This document shows, in pieces, positions 12,200 through 13,456 of a stretch of DNA of 13,456 nucleotides (its first letter is position 1; the number at the start of each line of letters is the position of its first letter). The stretch is from assembly GCA_016779015.1 (NCBI GenBank), contig JADHOK010000028.1:1-13456 (forward strand), given 5' to 3'. Both the position numbers and the translations under genes were made by a program. Origin of the DNA: PS1 clade bacterium. Its GTDB lineage: Bacteria > Pseudomonadota > Alphaproteobacteria > RS24. The notes under the pieces were generated by a model. It searched no databases and was not told where the DNA came from. It saw nothing but the letters and a program-made list of their open reading frames with translations.

Positions 12200-13456
12200 T
12201 TAAGGGGTGCGCGTGCGCCTTGCCCACACAAATAACAAACCAATGCCCCATATCAACCAGAATCCAAGCTCGCCAAAGCGGGCATAAAGTGTCGGCGGCA
12301 GGGCCGCCGGTAGGGGTAGGGAGAAGACTCCTTCTGCGCCCAAAGCCAAACCCGCGAGCTGGCGACCGCGTGCGTCAAAAGCGGCTGACATGCCGGTATT
12401 GGCGGCGCGGATAAGCGGCAGGCCTTGTTCGATAGCGCGCAGGCGCGCTTGCGCCAAATGCTGATAAGGGCCGAAGCTTTCGCCGAACCAGCCATCATTG
12501 GTGAGATTGATCAACGCCGCCGGACGCGTCGCGCCGGGGTGGCGCGACAAATGCGGAAACACCGCTTCATAGCAGATTAGCGGCACCAAATCGGGCAGAT
12601 GCGGGGCGCTCAACAGCGCCCCTTCAGGGCCCGCCGCATAGCCACCGCGCAGGCGGGTCAATTGTTCAAGGCCAATGGCTTCAAGCAAACTTTGCGCCGG
12701 CAGATATTCGCCGAACGGCACCAGATGATGCTTATCGGCGCGCGCCACCAACACGCCCGCACCCGACCACAACATCGCGCTATTATAATAAGACGTTTTA
12801 TCAATGCCGATATCGCGGCGAACCGCACCGGTCAATAAATAAGGCGCGGCTTTTCGCGTCTCGCCGTCCTCTTCAAATAACACCATGGCGGCCAGTCTTT
12901 CGCCAAACCCCTCGCCCTCATCAATCAACGCCGGTATCGCCGTTTCGGGCCAGATGATGAGGTCGGTATCGGGCGCGGCTTTCAACCCCAGCGCGGTCAG
13001 GCGAAAAGTCTTATCGACATGGCGGTCGCGCAAATCCGCCTGCCATTTTTCGCGTTGCGCCAAATTGGGCTGCACCACGGTCAACTTGGTTTCGCTCGGC
13101 GTCATGCGCGGCGTGGCGTGCAACGCAAAACCCGACCAGATGAAAGCCAAAGCGGGCAGGGCGAGAGCGGCGATGACGGCGCAGCGCGTGCAATCCGCCA
13201 TTAGCGCGATGCTCAAAAGCGCCAATAAGGAAAGCCCGTAAATGCCGACCAGCGCCACCGGTTGCGCCAGATATAAAAATCCGGCCCAGCCCATAGCGGG
13301 CAGGTTCCATGGCAGTCCCGTCAACATATGGCCGCGGGCAAATTCGCTCAAGGCCAGCAGCAAAGCCAGCAGGATAAATTGCCCCACGCGCGTCACGGCC
13401 ATGCGTTGCAGCAGCCACCCGAAAGCGGCAAATGCAGCGGCGTGAAACAGCGCCAA
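12200..13456 (-). CDS. lnt: Apolipoprotein N-acyltransferase (5' end beyond the window)
   Basis: Lnt transfers an acyl chain from a phospholipid to the amino-terminal Cys of apolipoproteins, the last step of lipoprotein maturation, at the periplasmic face of the inner membrane. The visible 418 residues contain several membrane segments in the first 110 (for example GQFILLALLLAL and GIYGLSLLALLSIALM), then a periplasmic nitrilase-type domain, and a final membrane helix with FWLIWGIGLLFVWARR. The catalytic triad is present: Glu in WPETAIP (visible residue 171), Lys in DKHHLVPFGEYLP (242) and Cys in LICYEAVFP (295). Spacings of 71 and 53 fit the E. coli triad. NLTNDGWFG (317-325) is also conserved. 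The family is usually 500-540 residues, so about 100 N-terminal residues lie beyond the window edge; no start is assigned. A TAA stop ends it 66 nt before the XRE gene. Confidence 0.97.
   Translation of the reverse strand: MALFHAAAFAAFGWLLQRMAVTRVGQFILLALLLALSEFARGHMLTGLPWNLPAMGWAGFLYLAQPVALVGIYGLSLLALLSIALMADCTRCAVIAALALPALAFIWSGFALHATPRMTPSETKLTVVQPNLAQREKWQADLRDRHVDKTFRLTALGLKAAPDTDLIIWPETAIPALIDEGEGFGERLAAMVLFEEDGETRKAAPYLLTGAVRRDIGIDKTSYYNSAMLWSGAGVLVARADKHHLVPFGEYLPAQSLLEAIGLEQLTRLRGGYAAGPEGALLSAPHLPDLVPLICYEAVFPHLSRHPGATRPAALINLTNDGWFGESFGPYQHLAQARLRAIEQGLPLIRAANTGMSAAFDARGRQLAGLALGAEGVFSLPLPAALPPTLYARFGELGFWLIWGIGLLFVWARRTRTP

Overview
This 13.5 kb window comes from the core chromosome of an alphaproteobacterium. 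Evidence for this is the gene order lnt – XRE regulator – metK – trmB – rimP – nusA – ylxR – infB – rbfA – truB – rpsO – pnp, which is the usual order in Rhizobiales-like Alphaproteobacteria. Supporting features are a fused YlxR/L7Ae protein, an IF2 with an alphaproteobacterial N-terminal extension, and an XRE regulator beside metK. The sequence does not let me name a genus. All twelve recognised genes lie on the minus strand, so the biological reading direction is from high to low coordinates. I see no insertion sequence, phage gene, CRISPR array, tRNA, rRNA or other sign of transfer.

Layout in transcription order. Lnt (13456-12200, 5' end outside the window) makes triacylated lipoproteins at the inner membrane. 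A 66-bp gap follows with a promoter-like sequence and an inverted repeat, then a small XRE-type repressor-like gene (12133-11699), metK (S-adenosylmethionine synthetase) and trmB (tRNA guanine-46 methyltransferase, a SAM consumer). metK and trmB are 6 bp apart. A 185-bp gap holds the most elaborate regulatory sequence of the window: a promoter-like pair, an intrinsic terminator whose 5' arm could pair instead with an upstream repeat of the 3' arm, and three U7 tracts alternating with G runs. It precedes the translation/transcription supercluster: rimP (30S maturation), nusA (elongation, termination and antitermination), ylxR-L7Ae, infB (initiation factor 2), rbfA (30S maturation), truB (tRNA pseudouridine-55 synthase), rpsO (ribosomal protein S15) and pnp (PNPase). 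Junctions are tight from ylxR to truB (4-nt overlap ylxR/infB, 1-nt overlap rbfA/truB). Structured spacers occur at infB-rbfA, truB-rpsO and especially rpsO-pnp.

The genes form one functional theme: ribosome assembly, tRNA modification, transcription-translation coupling and RNA decay, with SAM supply upstream. I did not find a new defence, mobile or metabolic system. The observations worth following are regulatory (the rimP leader, the XRE operator, the pnp and metK leaders) and three family-motif deviations or start-site questions (TrmB TxxE motif, degenerate YlxR domain, NusA start). No gene-free stretch exceeds 185 bp.
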